A stretch of 56,172 nt of DNA, from positions 1-56,172 of the forward strand of contig JAOUKV010000023.1 of the NCBI GenBank assembly GCA_029882355.1, given 5' to 3'. Below, in pieces: positions 28,101-37,242 of this stretch. The stretch's first letter is position 1; each line of letters starts with the position of its first letter. The translations under genes and the position numbers were made by a program. The notes beneath the pieces were generated by a model. The model was not told the origin of the DNA. It made no database searches and worked only from the letters and a program-made list of their open reading frames with translations. The DNA is from Gammaproteobacteria bacterium. GTDB lineage: Bacteria; Pseudomonadota; Gammaproteobacteria; SZUA-229.

Positions 28101-28714
28101 TGCGCGCCGACCTTGCCATCATTGCCGAATGGATCAAACCTGGATCATCCGTGCTGGATCTGGGCTGTGGCGATGGAACGCTGCTCAAGCACCTTCGTGA
28201 TCAGCAAAAAATACGTGGCATTGGTCTCGAAATTGATGAAAAAAACATAGAAAACTGTCTCAGCAGCAATTTAAATATTATTCAATCTGACCTGAATAAA
28301 GGCTTACAGGGTTATTTTTCAGACAATAGTTTTGATTACGTCATCATGAGCCAAACACTGCAAGCCACTGCTCATCCGGAAAAACTAATCGAAGAAATGT
28401 TGCGTGTAGGCAAAGAAGGTATTGTCACCTTTCCCAATATGGCGCACTGGAAAGCTCGTATGCAACTGGGGTTAGGCGGTCATATGCCAGTCACCAAGAG
28501 CCTGCCCAATCGCTGGTATGACACACCCAACATCCACCTTTGCACAGTCAATGATTTTGAAGTTTTCTGCCGTCAGCAAGGCATCAAAATTCTTGAGCGG
28601 ACTTTTGTTGACCATACCCATAGTCGCAGCTCCCTACTGATGAAGTTATTCCCTAATCTTTTCAGCGAAATAGCACTTTATCGCTTTTGCCGCAGCAAGC
28701 AATATCCTCATTAA
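28100..28714 (+). CDS. metW: MetW, methyltransferase-fold partner of MetX
   Basis: A 204-residue protein with a SAM-binding Rossmann start: SSVLDLGCGDGTLLKHL near residue 18-34, an acidic second strand (GLEIDEK), and FDYVIMSQTLQATAHP. MetW is tied to methionine synthesis through MetX in proteobacteria, and metX-metW pairs are standard. The TAATG overlap with metX implies coupled translation. In some species MetW improves MetX activity; methyl-transfer substrates are not known. Confidence 0.94.
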   Translation: MRADLAIIAEWIKPGSSVLDLGCGDGTLLKHLRDQQKIRGIGLEIDEKNIENCLSSNLNIIQSDLNKGLQGYFSDNSFDYVIMSQTLQATAHPEKLIEEMLRVGKEGIVTFPNMAHWKARMQLGLGGHMPVTKSLPNRWYDTPNIHLCTVNDFEVFCRQQGIKILERTFVDHTHSRSSLLMKLFPNLFSEIALYRFCRSKQYPH

Positions 28715-28804
28715 CAATGACTGAAAAGCCCTCAATATACTGCGTTAATTGCTATACCCTGCTAAAATTGCCTGTTTTATACAAAGCAGCTTAAGCAATA
28801 TCCG

Positions 28805-29695
28805 ATGACCCACGCATTCAGTCAACTTATTAACCAGACAGAACAACTTCAATCGTTGTTGAAGCGCTTGCCTGTTGTTATCAATTTTGTGCTGATTATT
28901 GCATGCGCTCAACTAACCTCTGAAATCATCTGGATGCTGTTAGATGAATCGGGCTACGAATCTACAATTATCGTGACACCTACTCCTTCGGTTGCAACAC
29001 AGAATCTCAACAACAAATCTCAACAACAGAATTTTCGCAATTTGAGTAGTGCTCATCTATTTGGCACAGCTAAAGCCAAAACAATGCAAAGCAGCGCAGA
29101 ATCAATGCCCGAAACCAAACTTAATCTTGTTTTAAGAGGTGTGCTCTCTGCACAAGATATGCAAATGGCCAGTGCCATTATTGCCCAGGGAACCAACGGC
29201 AAAGAAGAAATATACGGTGTTAATGACAAAATTCCAGGCGGTATAACGCTTAAGGAAATCTATCCTGAACACGTCATTTTAGAGCGTCAGGGACGACTTG
29301 AAACCTTACGTTTAGAGAAAGGGAAAAGTGCTGATCAGACCCCTGTAAGTCAGCAAAGCTCACCAACAGTATCTGTAGATTCTTCACAAAAACTAAAAAA
29401 CATTCGTAGCGATTTGATTAAAAACCCTGCTTCCTTCAGTAAATACGCCACGCCTGTTGTGGTCAGGGAAAATGGTAAACAAATTGGTTATCGATTGCAG
29501 GCTCAACAAAATAGCGAGCTACTCACACAGGCAGGGCTTGAATCGTCTGACGTGATCACCTCAATCAACGGTGTCAAGCTCGACGACATGAAAAATAGCA
29601 TTAGTGCATTAAGTGCACTTCGCTCTGCTAATCAGGTCAGCATTATCGTAAAAAGAAACGGTACCGAAGTGCCACTTAATATTCAGTTACAATAA
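28805..29695 (+). CDS. gspC: T2SS protein GspC
   Basis: A 296-residue inner-membrane part of the type II secretion system that contacts the secretin GspD. One N-terminal TM (about 23-44, VVINFVLIIACAQLTSEIIW) is followed by a Gln-rich linker, the homology region LNLVLRGVLSAQ to LETLRLEKGK (about 100-178), and a C-terminal PDZ-like domain (IGYRLQAQQNSELLTQAGLE to the end). It is the first of 12 consecutive gsp genes, gspC to gspN. The start ATG has no strong ribosome site; CCG precedes it. Confidence 0.93.
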   Translation: MTHAFSQLINQTEQLQSLLKRLPVVINFVLIIACAQLTSEIIWMLLDESGYESTIIVTPTPSVATQNLNNKSQQQNFRNLSSAHLFGTAKAKTMQSSAESMPETKLNLVLRGVLSAQDMQMASAIIAQGTNGKEEIYGVNDKIPGGITLKEIYPEHVILERQGRLETLRLEKGKSADQTPVSQQSSPTVSVDSSQKLKNIRSDLIKNPASFSKYATPVVVRENGKQIGYRLQAQQNSELLTQAGLESSDVITSINGVKLDDMKNSISALSALRSANQVSIIVKRNGTEVPLNIQLQ

Positions 29696-29734
29696 ACACC
29701 ACCGGATACGTAAAAAAGCAACAGGATTCTATGC

Positions 29735-31786
29735 ATGACAAGCTCGAGAAATAAACCAGCCATACAACAAACATTCAGCACAGCCTGTAGTTTCATCTTT
29801 CTGCTATTTTTTAGTTTTTCGACGTTAGCTGACGAGATCACACTGAATCTTAAAGACGCAGATATTCGCGCCCTGATCAGCACAGTTTCAAAATTCACAG
29901 GCAAAAATTTCATCATCGACCCCAGAATAAAGGCAAAAGTAACCGTGGTTTCTGCCAACACCATGTCACAGGATGAAGTTTACGAAGTATTTCTTTCAGT
30001 GTTACAGGTACATGGCTTTGCCGCCGTCACCACTGGCTCGGTAATCAAAATCATTCCCGAAGTCAACGCCAAACAGGGCACTGTGCCCCTGACTATTGGT
30101 AAAAATAATCCCTACGGCGATGCTCTAATCACCAAGGTTGTACGCATGGATCATGTGCCAGCAGCACAACTGGTGCCCATCTTGAGACCACTGGTTCCAC
30201 AACAGGGACACCTTGCCGCTTATGCCCCAACTAACAGCCTGATCATCACCGACCACGCTGGAAACATCCAACGCCTGATGAAAATCATTGCCGGTGTAGA
30301 TCGACCAGAAAGTGATGAACTGGAAGTCATTCATCTAAAACATGCTTCAGCCAAAGAACTAGTTCGCATCGTTAATTCTTTATATCAAGTCGCAGGTGCA
30401 CCAAAAAATGAAGCCAAGAAAATCAATATGGCAGCCGATGAACGAACCAATAGTATTTTAATGACAGGCGAACCCAGCGCTCGACTGAAAGCTCGCACCA
30501 CCATTATGCAGTTAGATACACCACTGGAAGAAGATGGTGGCAACACCCATGTTATTTATCTCAAATATGCCAAGGCAGAAAATCTGGTCAAGATCCTCAC
30601 CGGAATTCAGAGCTCAGTAGCCAAATCGTCAACAGCCAAAGGAAAGGGAGCATCCCCAGCTGTAGCCATGGCTGGAAATTCATCATCGGCTTTTTCTCAA
30701 AAAGCCGACATACAGGCCGATGATGATACTAATGCATTAATCATCACTGCTGACCTCAATACTTTAAAAAGCCTGAAATCAGTTATTCGCCAGCTGGATA
30801 TTCGCCGTGCACAAGTACTCATAGAAGCTATTATTGCTGAAATAACCGCATCAGAAGGTCGTGAGCTTGGTATTGGCCTGGCGGCTGACGGTTCACAATC
30901 TAATGATCAGAATATACCTCTGGGCATGAGCAACTTCGGTGGTATTGGCGGTATTCTTGCTGCTGCTGGTGGACTGATCACAGACCCCTCGACCTTAATT
31001 ACTCCAGGATTAACACTGGGCGCTGGTACGACCTCTAGTTCCGGTGCGCGTTATGCTCTGTTGTTGCGTGCATTAGCCACCAATGACGCCAGCAATATCC
31101 TCTCCACTCCCAGTATCGTCACGCTTGACAATGAAGAAGCTGAAATTATTGTTGGTGAAAATGTCCCCTTTGTAACAGGCTCATTTACCAGCGCAGGCAG
31201 CACAGACCCAGCTAATCCCTTCCAGACAATCGAACGACAGGATGTGGGGCTAAGCTTAAAAGTCACACCACAGGTCAATGAAGGCGATACCATCAAGCTT
31301 GATCTGGAACAGGAAACTTCCAGTGTCATACCAGGCAGTGAAGTCACTGGTATTTCAACGCGCAAACGTTCAATCAGAACCAGCGTACTGGTTGATGATG
31401 GTGGGATTCTGGTTCTGGGTGGCTTAATTACGGAAACGGTGACTGAGGGCGAAAGCAAAGTTCCTTTACTCGGTGACATCCCTTTATTGGGTGCTTTATT
31501 CAGATCAACTTCATCCGGCAAGAGCAAACAAAACCTGATGGTTTTCCTGCGCCCCAGCATACTACGTGATGACACAGATGCCGCTTACGTTACCAACGAA
31601 AAATACAACTACCTGCGTAGCCTTCAACAACAGTCTGTGGATGAACCAATGGATCTACTGGATGATTCCGTACCGGTGCTTGAGCCATTAACACCAAAAG
31701 TACTAGATAAAGCACAGGTCAAAAACGATAAACATGAAATAATCGAAACAGAAGATGAATTCGACTGGGAAGAAATTGATGGATAA
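29735..31786 (+). CDS. gspD: T2SS secretin GspD
   Basis: A 683-residue outer-membrane secretin forming the exit channel. A signal peptide ends near Ala32 (STLA/DE). The N0 domain starts at ITLNLKDADIRALISTVSKF. N1 to N3 KH-like repeats follow, such as VRMDHVPAAQLVPILRPLVP and VIHLKHASAKELVRIVNSLY. The C-terminal secretin core contains ALATNDASNILSTPSIVTLD, VPFVTG and GGILVLGGLITETV, then an acidic S-domain tail. No pilotin gene is seen. Its end overlaps gspE by eight bases. Confidence 0.96.
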   Translation: MTSSRNKPAIQQTFSTACSFIFLLFFSFSTLADEITLNLKDADIRALISTVSKFTGKNFIIDPRIKAKVTVVSANTMSQDEVYEVFLSVLQVHGFAAVTTGSVIKIIPEVNAKQGTVPLTIGKNNPYGDALITKVVRMDHVPAAQLVPILRPLVPQQGHLAAYAPTNSLIITDHAGNIQRLMKIIAGVDRPESDELEVIHLKHASAKELVRIVNSLYQVAGAPKNEAKKINMAADERTNSILMTGEPSARLKARTTIMQLDTPLEEDGGNTHVIYLKYAKAENLVKILTGIQSSVAKSSTAKGKGASPAVAMAGNSSSAFSQKADIQADDDTNALIITADLNTLKSLKSVIRQLDIRRAQVLIEAIIAEITASEGRELGIGLAADGSQSNDQNIPLGMSNFGGIGGILAAAGGLITDPSTLITPGLTLGAGTTSSSGARYALLLRALATNDASNILSTPSIVTLDNEEAEIIVGENVPFVTGSFTSAGSTDPANPFQTIERQDVGLSLKVTPQVNEGDTIKLDLEQETSSVIPGSEVTGISTRKRSIRTSVLVDDGGILVLGGLITETVTEGESKVPLLGDIPLLGALFRSTSSGKSKQNLMVFLRPSILRDDTDAAYVTNEKYNYLRSLQQQSVDEPMDLLDDSVPVLEPLTPKVLDKAQVKNDKHEIIETEDEFDWEEIDG

Positions 31787-33287
31787 TGCTGATGTTTATG
31801 AGCCTCACAATGAGATTCTGACACCGCAAAGACTGCCTTATGCTTTTGCCAAACGTCATGGTGTGCTGATTGGCCAGATAGAAGACGATCACGTCCAGAT
31901 TTTGCATCGTGAAAATTTTAGTCCACTGATTCTGGCCGAAGTTAAACGCGCTACTGGCCGAAAACTTGATTTAGCCTCTGCCTCCGATGAGCAATTCGCC
32001 GCGCTACTCGCACAAACTTACGAGCAGGGTAGCGACCAGGCTATGGCCATGATGGAAGGTGTTGGTGACGAACTCAATCTCGATGAACTCGCCAGCTCAC
32101 TAGAGCCCGAGGACTTAATGGAGGCTGATGACGATGCACCCATTATTCGCCTGATCAACGCCTTACTCACCGAGTCCATCAAAGTCGATGCCTCGGATAT
32201 CCATATCGAACCCTTTGAAACCAGGATGCGAATCCGTTTTCGTGTCGACGGTATGCTGCGTGAGATTTTACAGCCACCGAGCAATATTGCACCGCTGGTG
32301 ATTTCACGTATTAAAGTCATGGCCAAACTGGATATTGCCGAAAAACGCCTGCCTCAGGATGGTCGTATCTCATTACGCGTCGCCGGTCGGTCTGTAGATG
32401 TGCGTGTTTCCACTTTGCCTTCAGGCCACGGTGAACGTGTGGTTATGCGTTTGCTCGATAAACAGGCTGGGCGACTGGATCTGGAACAGCTAGGCATGTC
32501 CGAGGCCGCCAGCGATGAACTTAACCAGTTACTACATAAACCGCATGGCATTATTCTGGTTACCGGTCCGACTGGTTCGGGTAAAACCACCACGCTTTAT
32601 GCAGGGCTGTCACGCCTAAACGTAAAATCTCGAAATATTCTGACCGTCGAAGACCCGATTGAGTATTACATTGATGGCATCGGCCAGACTCAGGTCAATA
32701 CCAAGGTCGATATGACTTTTGCACGCGGCCTGCGCTCCATACTGCGACAGGATCCCGATGTCGTCATGATCGGTGAGATTCGTGATCTCGAAACTGCTTC
32801 GATTGCGGTACAGGCCAGTTTGACCGGGCATCTAGTGCTATCTACCCTGCATACCAACACCGCTATCGGCGCTATCACCCGCTTGCGTGACATGGGGGTT
32901 GAACCCTTCCTGTTAGCATCCAGTCTGGTTGGTGTGCTAGCTCAACGATTAGTACGTAATTTATGCCCTAACTGCAGAAAACCACATACTGCAACTGACA
33001 GTGAGCGCGAATGGTTGGGTATGGAGACCGATGACATCACCGAAGTCTATACGTCCGAGGGCTGTGAGGCCTGCAATTATCAGGGCTATATTGGCCGCAG
33101 TGGTTTGTATGAACTGGTTCCCATCGACAACACCCTGCTGGATATGATTCACGATGGCGCCAGCGAACACGAGATGGAGCAATACGCCCGTACAAAATCT
33201 CCCAGCCTGCGCCAGGATGGTCGACGCATGATACTGAAAGGCATCACCTCGCTCGAAGAAGTCATCCGTGTTAGCCGCGAAGATTAA
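31779..33287 (+). CDS. gspE: T2SS ATPase GspE
   Basis: A 502-residue cytoplasmic ATPase that drives the pseudopilus. It has Walker A GPTGSGKTTT near 262, the Asp box VEDPIEYYIDGI, Walker B DVVMIGEIRD, the His box HLVLSTLHTNTAIGAITRL, and a zinc module CPNC (396-399) ... CEAC (429-432). I chose ATG 31779 because GGGAAG (31767-31772) precedes it at the right distance; a longer frame starts at 31755. It overlaps gspD by eight bases and precedes gspF by 14, fitting co-translation. Confidence 0.96.
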   Translation: MDNADVYEPHNEILTPQRLPYAFAKRHGVLIGQIEDDHVQILHRENFSPLILAEVKRATGRKLDLASASDEQFAALLAQTYEQGSDQAMAMMEGVGDELNLDELASSLEPEDLMEADDDAPIIRLINALLTESIKVDASDIHIEPFETRMRIRFRVDGMLREILQPPSNIAPLVISRIKVMAKLDIAEKRLPQDGRISLRVAGRSVDVRVSTLPSGHGERVVMRLLDKQAGRLDLEQLGMSEAASDELNQLLHKPHGIILVTGPTGSGKTTTLYAGLSRLNVKSRNILTVEDPIEYYIDGIGQTQVNTKVDMTFARGLRSILRQDPDVVMIGEIRDLETASIAVQASLTGHLVLSTLHTNTAIGAITRLRDMGVEPFLLASSLVGVLAQRLVRNLCPNCRKPHTATDSEREWLGMETDDITEVYTSEGCEACNYQGYIGRSGLYELVPIDNTLLDMIHDGASEHEMEQYARTKSPSLRQDGRRMILKGITSLEEVIRVSRED

Positions 33288-33301
33288 TACAGTAGTAGAT
33301 T

Positions 33302-34537
33302 ATGGCCGCATTCGAATACATTGCTCTGGACGAAAAAGGGAAAGAAAAAAAAGGCATTATCGAAGCCGATACCGCCAAACAGGTACGCCAGCTTCTGCGC
33401 GACAAAGGCCTGACTCCCTTACAAATTGACAGTACCAAAGCCAGTAAGAAAAAATCTGACAAAGGCACCTCATCACTTGCCAGCTCGAAACTTTTTCAAC
33501 GAGGCATCAATTCAACCGAGCTTTGTTTGATCACGCGACAACTGGCAACGCTAGTGCAGGCTGGTTTGCCACTTGAAGAATCACTGGCCGCCGTGGCTAA
33601 TCAATCTGAAAAACCGCGCATCCAGAGCATGATGTATGCGATACGTTCAAAGGTACTGGAAGGCCATACACTAGCAGCGGGTTTGTCTGAATACCCGAAA
33701 GTGTTCAATCAGCTTTTTTGCGCCACCATTGAGGCTGGTGAAAAATCCGGCCATCTCGATACCGTACTGGAACGCCTGGCCGACTACACCGAAAACCGTC
33801 AGGAACTACAAAGCAAGGTCAGCCAGGCCATGATCTACCCTGGTTTTCTCACCATCTTTGCCATTCTCATCGTCGGTTTTTTGATGGCTTATGTGGTGCC
33901 GCAGGTGGTGGCCGTTTTTGATGACATTGGCGAACAACTGCCCGGGCTAACCCTGGGCCTGATCACCATCAGTGATTTTGTCGTTAACTATGGCATCTAT
34001 GTCATTTTTATCGTTATAGCACTGGTTATCGGCCTGAAGGTAATGCTGCAACAACCGGTACATCAGGAACGCTACCACCGCTTATTATTAAAACTACCAT
34101 TGATACAAAAACTGGTGCGAGGCCTGAATACTGCGCTGTTCACCCGGACTTTCAGCATCCTCTCCGGCAGCGGCGTTGCCGTACTGGAATCGATGACCAT
34201 TTCTGCGCAGGTAGTGGTCAACCTGCCTTTACGCAATGCCATTCTTGCCGCCACCGATCGGGTGCGCGAAGGTGGCAGCATCAGCCAGTCACTGGCAAGC
34301 AGCAAATTATTCCCGCCCATTACCCTGCAACTTATCGCCAGTGGTGAGAACAGCGGAAAACTCGAAGAAATGTTGCAACGTGCATCTACTCAGCTAGAGC
34401 GCGAGCAAGTCACATTGATTGCTTTTATTGTCGGTATCATGGAGCCCATTATTATCAGTGTTATGGGTTTGATGGTTTTATTGATTGTGCTCGGTATTCT
34501 GCTGCCTATTTTTGACCTCAATCAGCTGGTCAAATAA
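33302..34537 (+). CDS. gspF: T2SS inner-membrane platform protein GspF
   Basis: A 411-residue polytopic protein at the base of the pseudopilus. It has two repeated cytoplasmic domains (about 70-170 and 275-375), each with the family pattern such as LITRQLATLVQAGLPLEESL and FTRTFSILSGSGVAVLESM, and TM helices near 175-195, 225-245 and 380-403. The start MAAFEYIALDEKGKEKKG is typical. Its last 60 bases overlap, in antisense, the 3' end of the rhombosortase gene, so the two coding ends converge on the same DNA. Confidence 0.95.
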   Translation: MAAFEYIALDEKGKEKKGIIEADTAKQVRQLLRDKGLTPLQIDSTKASKKKSDKGTSSLASSKLFQRGINSTELCLITRQLATLVQAGLPLEESLAAVANQSEKPRIQSMMYAIRSKVLEGHTLAAGLSEYPKVFNQLFCATIEAGEKSGHLDTVLERLADYTENRQELQSKVSQAMIYPGFLTIFAILIVGFLMAYVVPQVVAVFDDIGEQLPGLTLGLITISDFVVNYGIYVIFIVIALVIGLKVMLQQPVHQERYHRLLLKLPLIQKLVRGLNTALFTRTFSILSGSGVAVLESMTISAQVVVNLPLRNAILAATDRVREGGSISQSLASSKLFPPITLQLIASGENSGKLEEMLQRASTQLEREQVTLIAFIVGIMEPIIISVMGLMVLLIVLGILLPIFDLNQLVK

Positions 34538-35113
34538 AGTCAGCAATAGTGTCGCCAGACCGCCGCCGATAGCACCATACAAATGTGCATCGGTGACCAC
34601 TCGACCGGCAATCAGATCTTCTGAACCCGGTACCACGCCGTACCACATTTCCCACATCAGCTTGCCGACCAGAATAAACAAAAACACATAACCACTAGCG
34701 GGATAAACGCGTATTTCACGGACACCACCATAAATAAGCAGTCCATGTAGAACGCCTGACAAACCGACATAAGTAATCACCTCGGGGTTATACCAGTACA
34801 AACCCAGGCCAACAAAAACAGCCGAAATAAAAATCACAAATAACCAGTGAAAAACACTGCCATAACTGCCGAAAAAAAAGATGCCGATAGTTAAACCCGC
34901 TATATTCAAGGCCCAGTGCGTCCAGTTGAGATGCACAATATTGCCACTCAACAGCAACCAATAGTCGCCACTATTAATTAGCGCCTGATCATAACGCCAG
35001 CTGGGTACCTGACCACTAGCCTGCAAATAAGCGCTGAATAACAGCATAAAAAGCCATAAAGCATGATTCCAGCGTAGAGTAATACGATTTTTGATAGGCA
35101 GCTCAAGGTGCAT
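34478..35113 (-). CDS. rrtA: Rhombosortase (rhomboid-family intramembrane protease)
   Basis: A 211-residue rhomboid protease of the rhombosortase branch with about six TM helices. The catalytic Ser is S119 in YVGLSGVLHG and the His is H177 in VVTDAHLYGAIGG. H66/N70 of HWALN matches the L1/TM2 oxyanion region. Rhombosortases process GlyGly-CTERM tails of proteins exported by type II secretion in Vibrio and Shewanella. The gene sits antisense between gspF and gspG and overlaps the gspF end by 60 bases. GGGAA lies eight bases before the ATG. No GlyGly-CTERM substrate is visible in the window. Confidence 0.88.
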   Translation of the reverse strand: MHLELPIKNRITLRWNHALWLFMLLFSAYLQASGQVPSWRYDQALINSGDYWLLLSGNIVHLNWTHWALNIAGLTIGIFFFGSYGSVFHWLFVIFISAVFVGLGLYWYNPEVITYVGLSGVLHGLLIYGGVREIRVYPASGYVFLFILVGKLMWEMWYGVVPGSEDLIAGRVVTDAHLYGAIGGGLATLLLTLFDQLIEVKNRQQNTEHNQ

Positions 35114-35218
35114 TTGGTACTATTCCCACAATACGAGTACTAATAAATGAATTTTATGAATTTCGCGCACTCTAACCCGTTGCGCAAGTAGTAGCAAAAT
35201 AAATATGGAGCATAAAAC

Positions 35219-35659
35219 TTGAAAGTAGAAATAAAGACTATGAAATTACAGCAAAAGGGCTTCACCCTGATCGAGCTTATGGTGGTTATTGTTATCCTTG
35301 GCATTCTTGCCGGTGTCGTTGTACCTAGAATTATGGATAACCCTGACAAAGCCCGTGTCGCTAAAGCCAAACACGATATTACAGCACTCGAAAGTGCGCT
35401 GGATGTTTACCGACTGGATAATTTCGTGTATCCAAGTACCGACCAGGGACTGGAAGCACTGGTTAGCCAACCCGGTGAAGCAACTAACTGGAAGGCAGGC
35501 GGCTATATCAAAAAATTGAAAAAAGATCCCTGGGGTAATGACTATCTTTATATGAGCCCCGGTCAACACGGCGAAGTGGACATTTATTCACTGGGTGCAG
35601 ACGGCGCTCCCGGTGGTGAAGGCGTGTTTGCCGACATTGGTTCATGGGACATTGAATAA
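35219..35659 (+). CDS. gspG: T2SS major pseudopilin GspG
   Basis: The major pseudopilin, about 146 residues. The prepilin motif [20 protein letters not shown] lies near residue 14, followed by [20 protein letters not shown] and a C-terminal calcium loop region ([22 protein letters not shown]). The longest frame starts with TTG at 35219, which has a good GGAG site eight bases upstream; an ATG at 35240 gives the usual seven-residue leader but lacks a ribosome site. Cleavage is the same either way. It lies just after the antisense rhombosortase, so it needs a promoter in 35114-35218 or read-through from gspF. Confidence 0.95.
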   Translation: MKVEIKTMKLQQKGFTLIELMVVIVILGILAGVVVPRIMDNPDKARVAKAKHDITALESALDVYRLDNFVYPSTDQGLEALVSQPGEATNWKAGGYIKKLKKDPWGNDYLYMSPGQHGEVDIYSLGADGAPGGEGVFADIGSWDIE

Positions 35660-36239
35660 TACGGGATTCAGTTCACGCTTTTACAATCAGGAACCGAGCA
35701 GAGCACAAGGATTCACTCTGCTCGAATTGATGATTGTCATTGTTATTGTTGCGATTCTTTTTTCTTTTGCCACTCTCACTATTCGAAGTAATTCTCCAGA
35801 AGACATGATCAGGGAAGAGGCTCGTCGACTCGACCGCTTAATACAACTTGCGCTTGAAGAAGCGGTATTAAAAAATGTCGAATATGGATTGGAATTCAAA
35901 ACCAACAGCTACCGTTTTCTAAGCTACAACGAAGACAACTGGCAAGCTATTAGTAGCGACAAATTACTGCGTGAACGAGAACTACCCAATGAAATGGAGA
36001 TTGAGCTGGCTATCGAACAAACCGATATCATTATAGGCAATACAAGCAAAGCTACTGACGATAACAATAATATCGACGATGACGAAGAAGAAAAAATCGA
36101 ACCTCAGGTCTTTCTGCTTTCCAGCGAAGAAATCACCCCCGAATTCTCAGCCCGTTTTTCACTTCATGGCATAGAAACCAGCTACATTGTCTCTGGCCAT
36201 ATTGATGGTAAGCACGAGGTTAAATTGAGTGATTTTTAA
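35652..36239 (+). CDS. gspH: T2SS minor pseudopilin GspH
   Basis: A minor pseudopilin of about 195 residues, with the prepilin site [20 protein letters not shown] about 20 residues in. There is no ATG before the motif. Possible starts are TTG at 35652 (chosen here, overlapping the gspG stop by eight bases), GTG at 35613 or 35616, or GTG at 35595. An unusual acidic and Asn-rich loop ([12 protein letters not shown]) lies near residues 135-150, where a globular beta domain is expected. It sits in gspG-gspH-gspI-gspJ-gspK order. Confidence 0.85.
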   Translation: MNNTGFSSRFYNQEPSRAQGFTLLELMIVIVIVAILFSFATLTIRSNSPEDMIREEARRLDRLIQLALEEAVLKNVEYGLEFKTNSYRFLSYNEDNWQAISSDKLLRERELPNEMEIELAIEQTDIIIGNTSKATDDNNNIDDDEEEKIEPQVFLLSSEEITPEFSARFSLHGIETSYIVSGHIDGKHEVKLSDF

Positions 36240-36618
36240 ACGTCGCAATAAAAATAATAATCAGGGCTTTACCCTGATCGAGGTGCTTGTAGCTCTCACT
36301 ATAATTGCTATCTCTCTCGGTGCCATCATGAGTGCTTCAGGCAATCAGGCTCACCAGATTTCCTATTTAAAACAAAAAACTTTGGCGCATTGGGTGGCGG
36401 TGAATGAAATGACCCAGCTACAACTGGATGCAGAATGGCCTTCCGTAGGCGAGAAAAAAGGCAGTGCAAGCATGGCTGGTATTGAATGGTTTTGGCTACG
36501 CTCTACAAAAAAAACAGAAGATGATGATGCCCGTCAGGTTGAATTTCATGTTTTTTCAGATAAAAACAGAAAGCAAAATCTGACCAGTCTCATTGGCTAC
36601 GTAAATAAAGAAAATTAA
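36229..36618 (+). CDS. gspI: T2SS minor pseudopilin GspI
   Basis: A 129-residue minor pseudopilin of the tip complex with GspJ and GspK. The prepilin site is NQG/FTLIEVLVALTIIAISLG, and HWVAVNEMTQLQL is typical of GspI. The GTG start at 36229 is supported by GAGG nine bases upstream; it overlaps gspH by 11 bases. It ends directly before the gspJ ATG. Confidence 0.94.
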   Translation: MIFKRRNKNNNQGFTLIEVLVALTIIAISLGAIMSASGNQAHQISYLKQKTLAHWVAVNEMTQLQLDAEWPSVGEKKGSASMAGIEWFWLRSTKKTEDDDARQVEFHVFSDKNRKQNLTSLIGYVNKEN

Positions 36619-37242
36619 ATGCTGCAGCCCCACAAACAGCCCGACAAAGGTTTTACCCTGATTGAACTATTAATCGCTATCTCTGTTTTTGCGGTGATGT
36701 CGGTAATGGCTTATGGCGGACTCAGCCAGATCATCGAAAATAGCAAACACTCAAAAGTTGAACTTGAGCGATTACAAGCAGTGCAACGCGCTATTTTAAT
36801 CATCAGTCGAGATTTCACACAAATTACCAAACGTGGTATTCGTGACGAATATGGTAATACGCAGCCGTTTTTAAATGCCAGCAATCAACTGGATTATTTA
36901 GTGGAGTTCACTCGCAATGGACGGCGTAATCCAGCCAAATTAAAACGCAGTAATTTGTTGCGTGTTGCCTATCAGCTTGAAGATGGAAAACTGAGCCGAT
37001 TATTCTGGCCACAGCTCGACAGGGCGCAAGCTATGGAGGCTTATGAAAGCACCCTTATCGAACAGGTTGAACAAGTTGATTTACGCTATCGGGATAATGC
37101 AAAAAAATGGCACTCGCAGTGGCCTCCCCTTGACGCACAGCAGCAAGCAGGTGGAAATCCACCCTTGCTAACCGCCATCGAATTCAAACTGGAACTGAAA
37201 GACTGGGGCGAAATCACCCGGCTTTATCAGTTAGGCCTCTGA
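36619..37242 (+). CDS. gspJ: T2SS minor pseudopilin GspJ
   Basis: A 207-residue minor pseudopilin. The prepilin site is [21 protein letters not shown] near residue 11. LERLQAVQRAILIISRDFTQ and YLVEFTRNGRRNP are typical GspJ segments. It begins at the base after the gspI stop and shares one base with the gspK start (TGATG), so the pseudopilin genes are tightly coupled. Confidence 0.94.
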   Translation: MLQPHKQPDKGFTLIELLIAISVFAVMSVMAYGGLSQIIENSKHSKVELERLQAVQRAILIISRDFTQITKRGIRDEYGNTQPFLNASNQLDYLVEFTRNGRRNPAKLKRSNLLRVAYQLEDGKLSRLFWPQLDRAQAMEAYESTLIEQVEQVDLRYRDNAKKWHSQWPPLDAQQQAGGNPPLLTAIEFKLELKDWGEITRLYQLGL

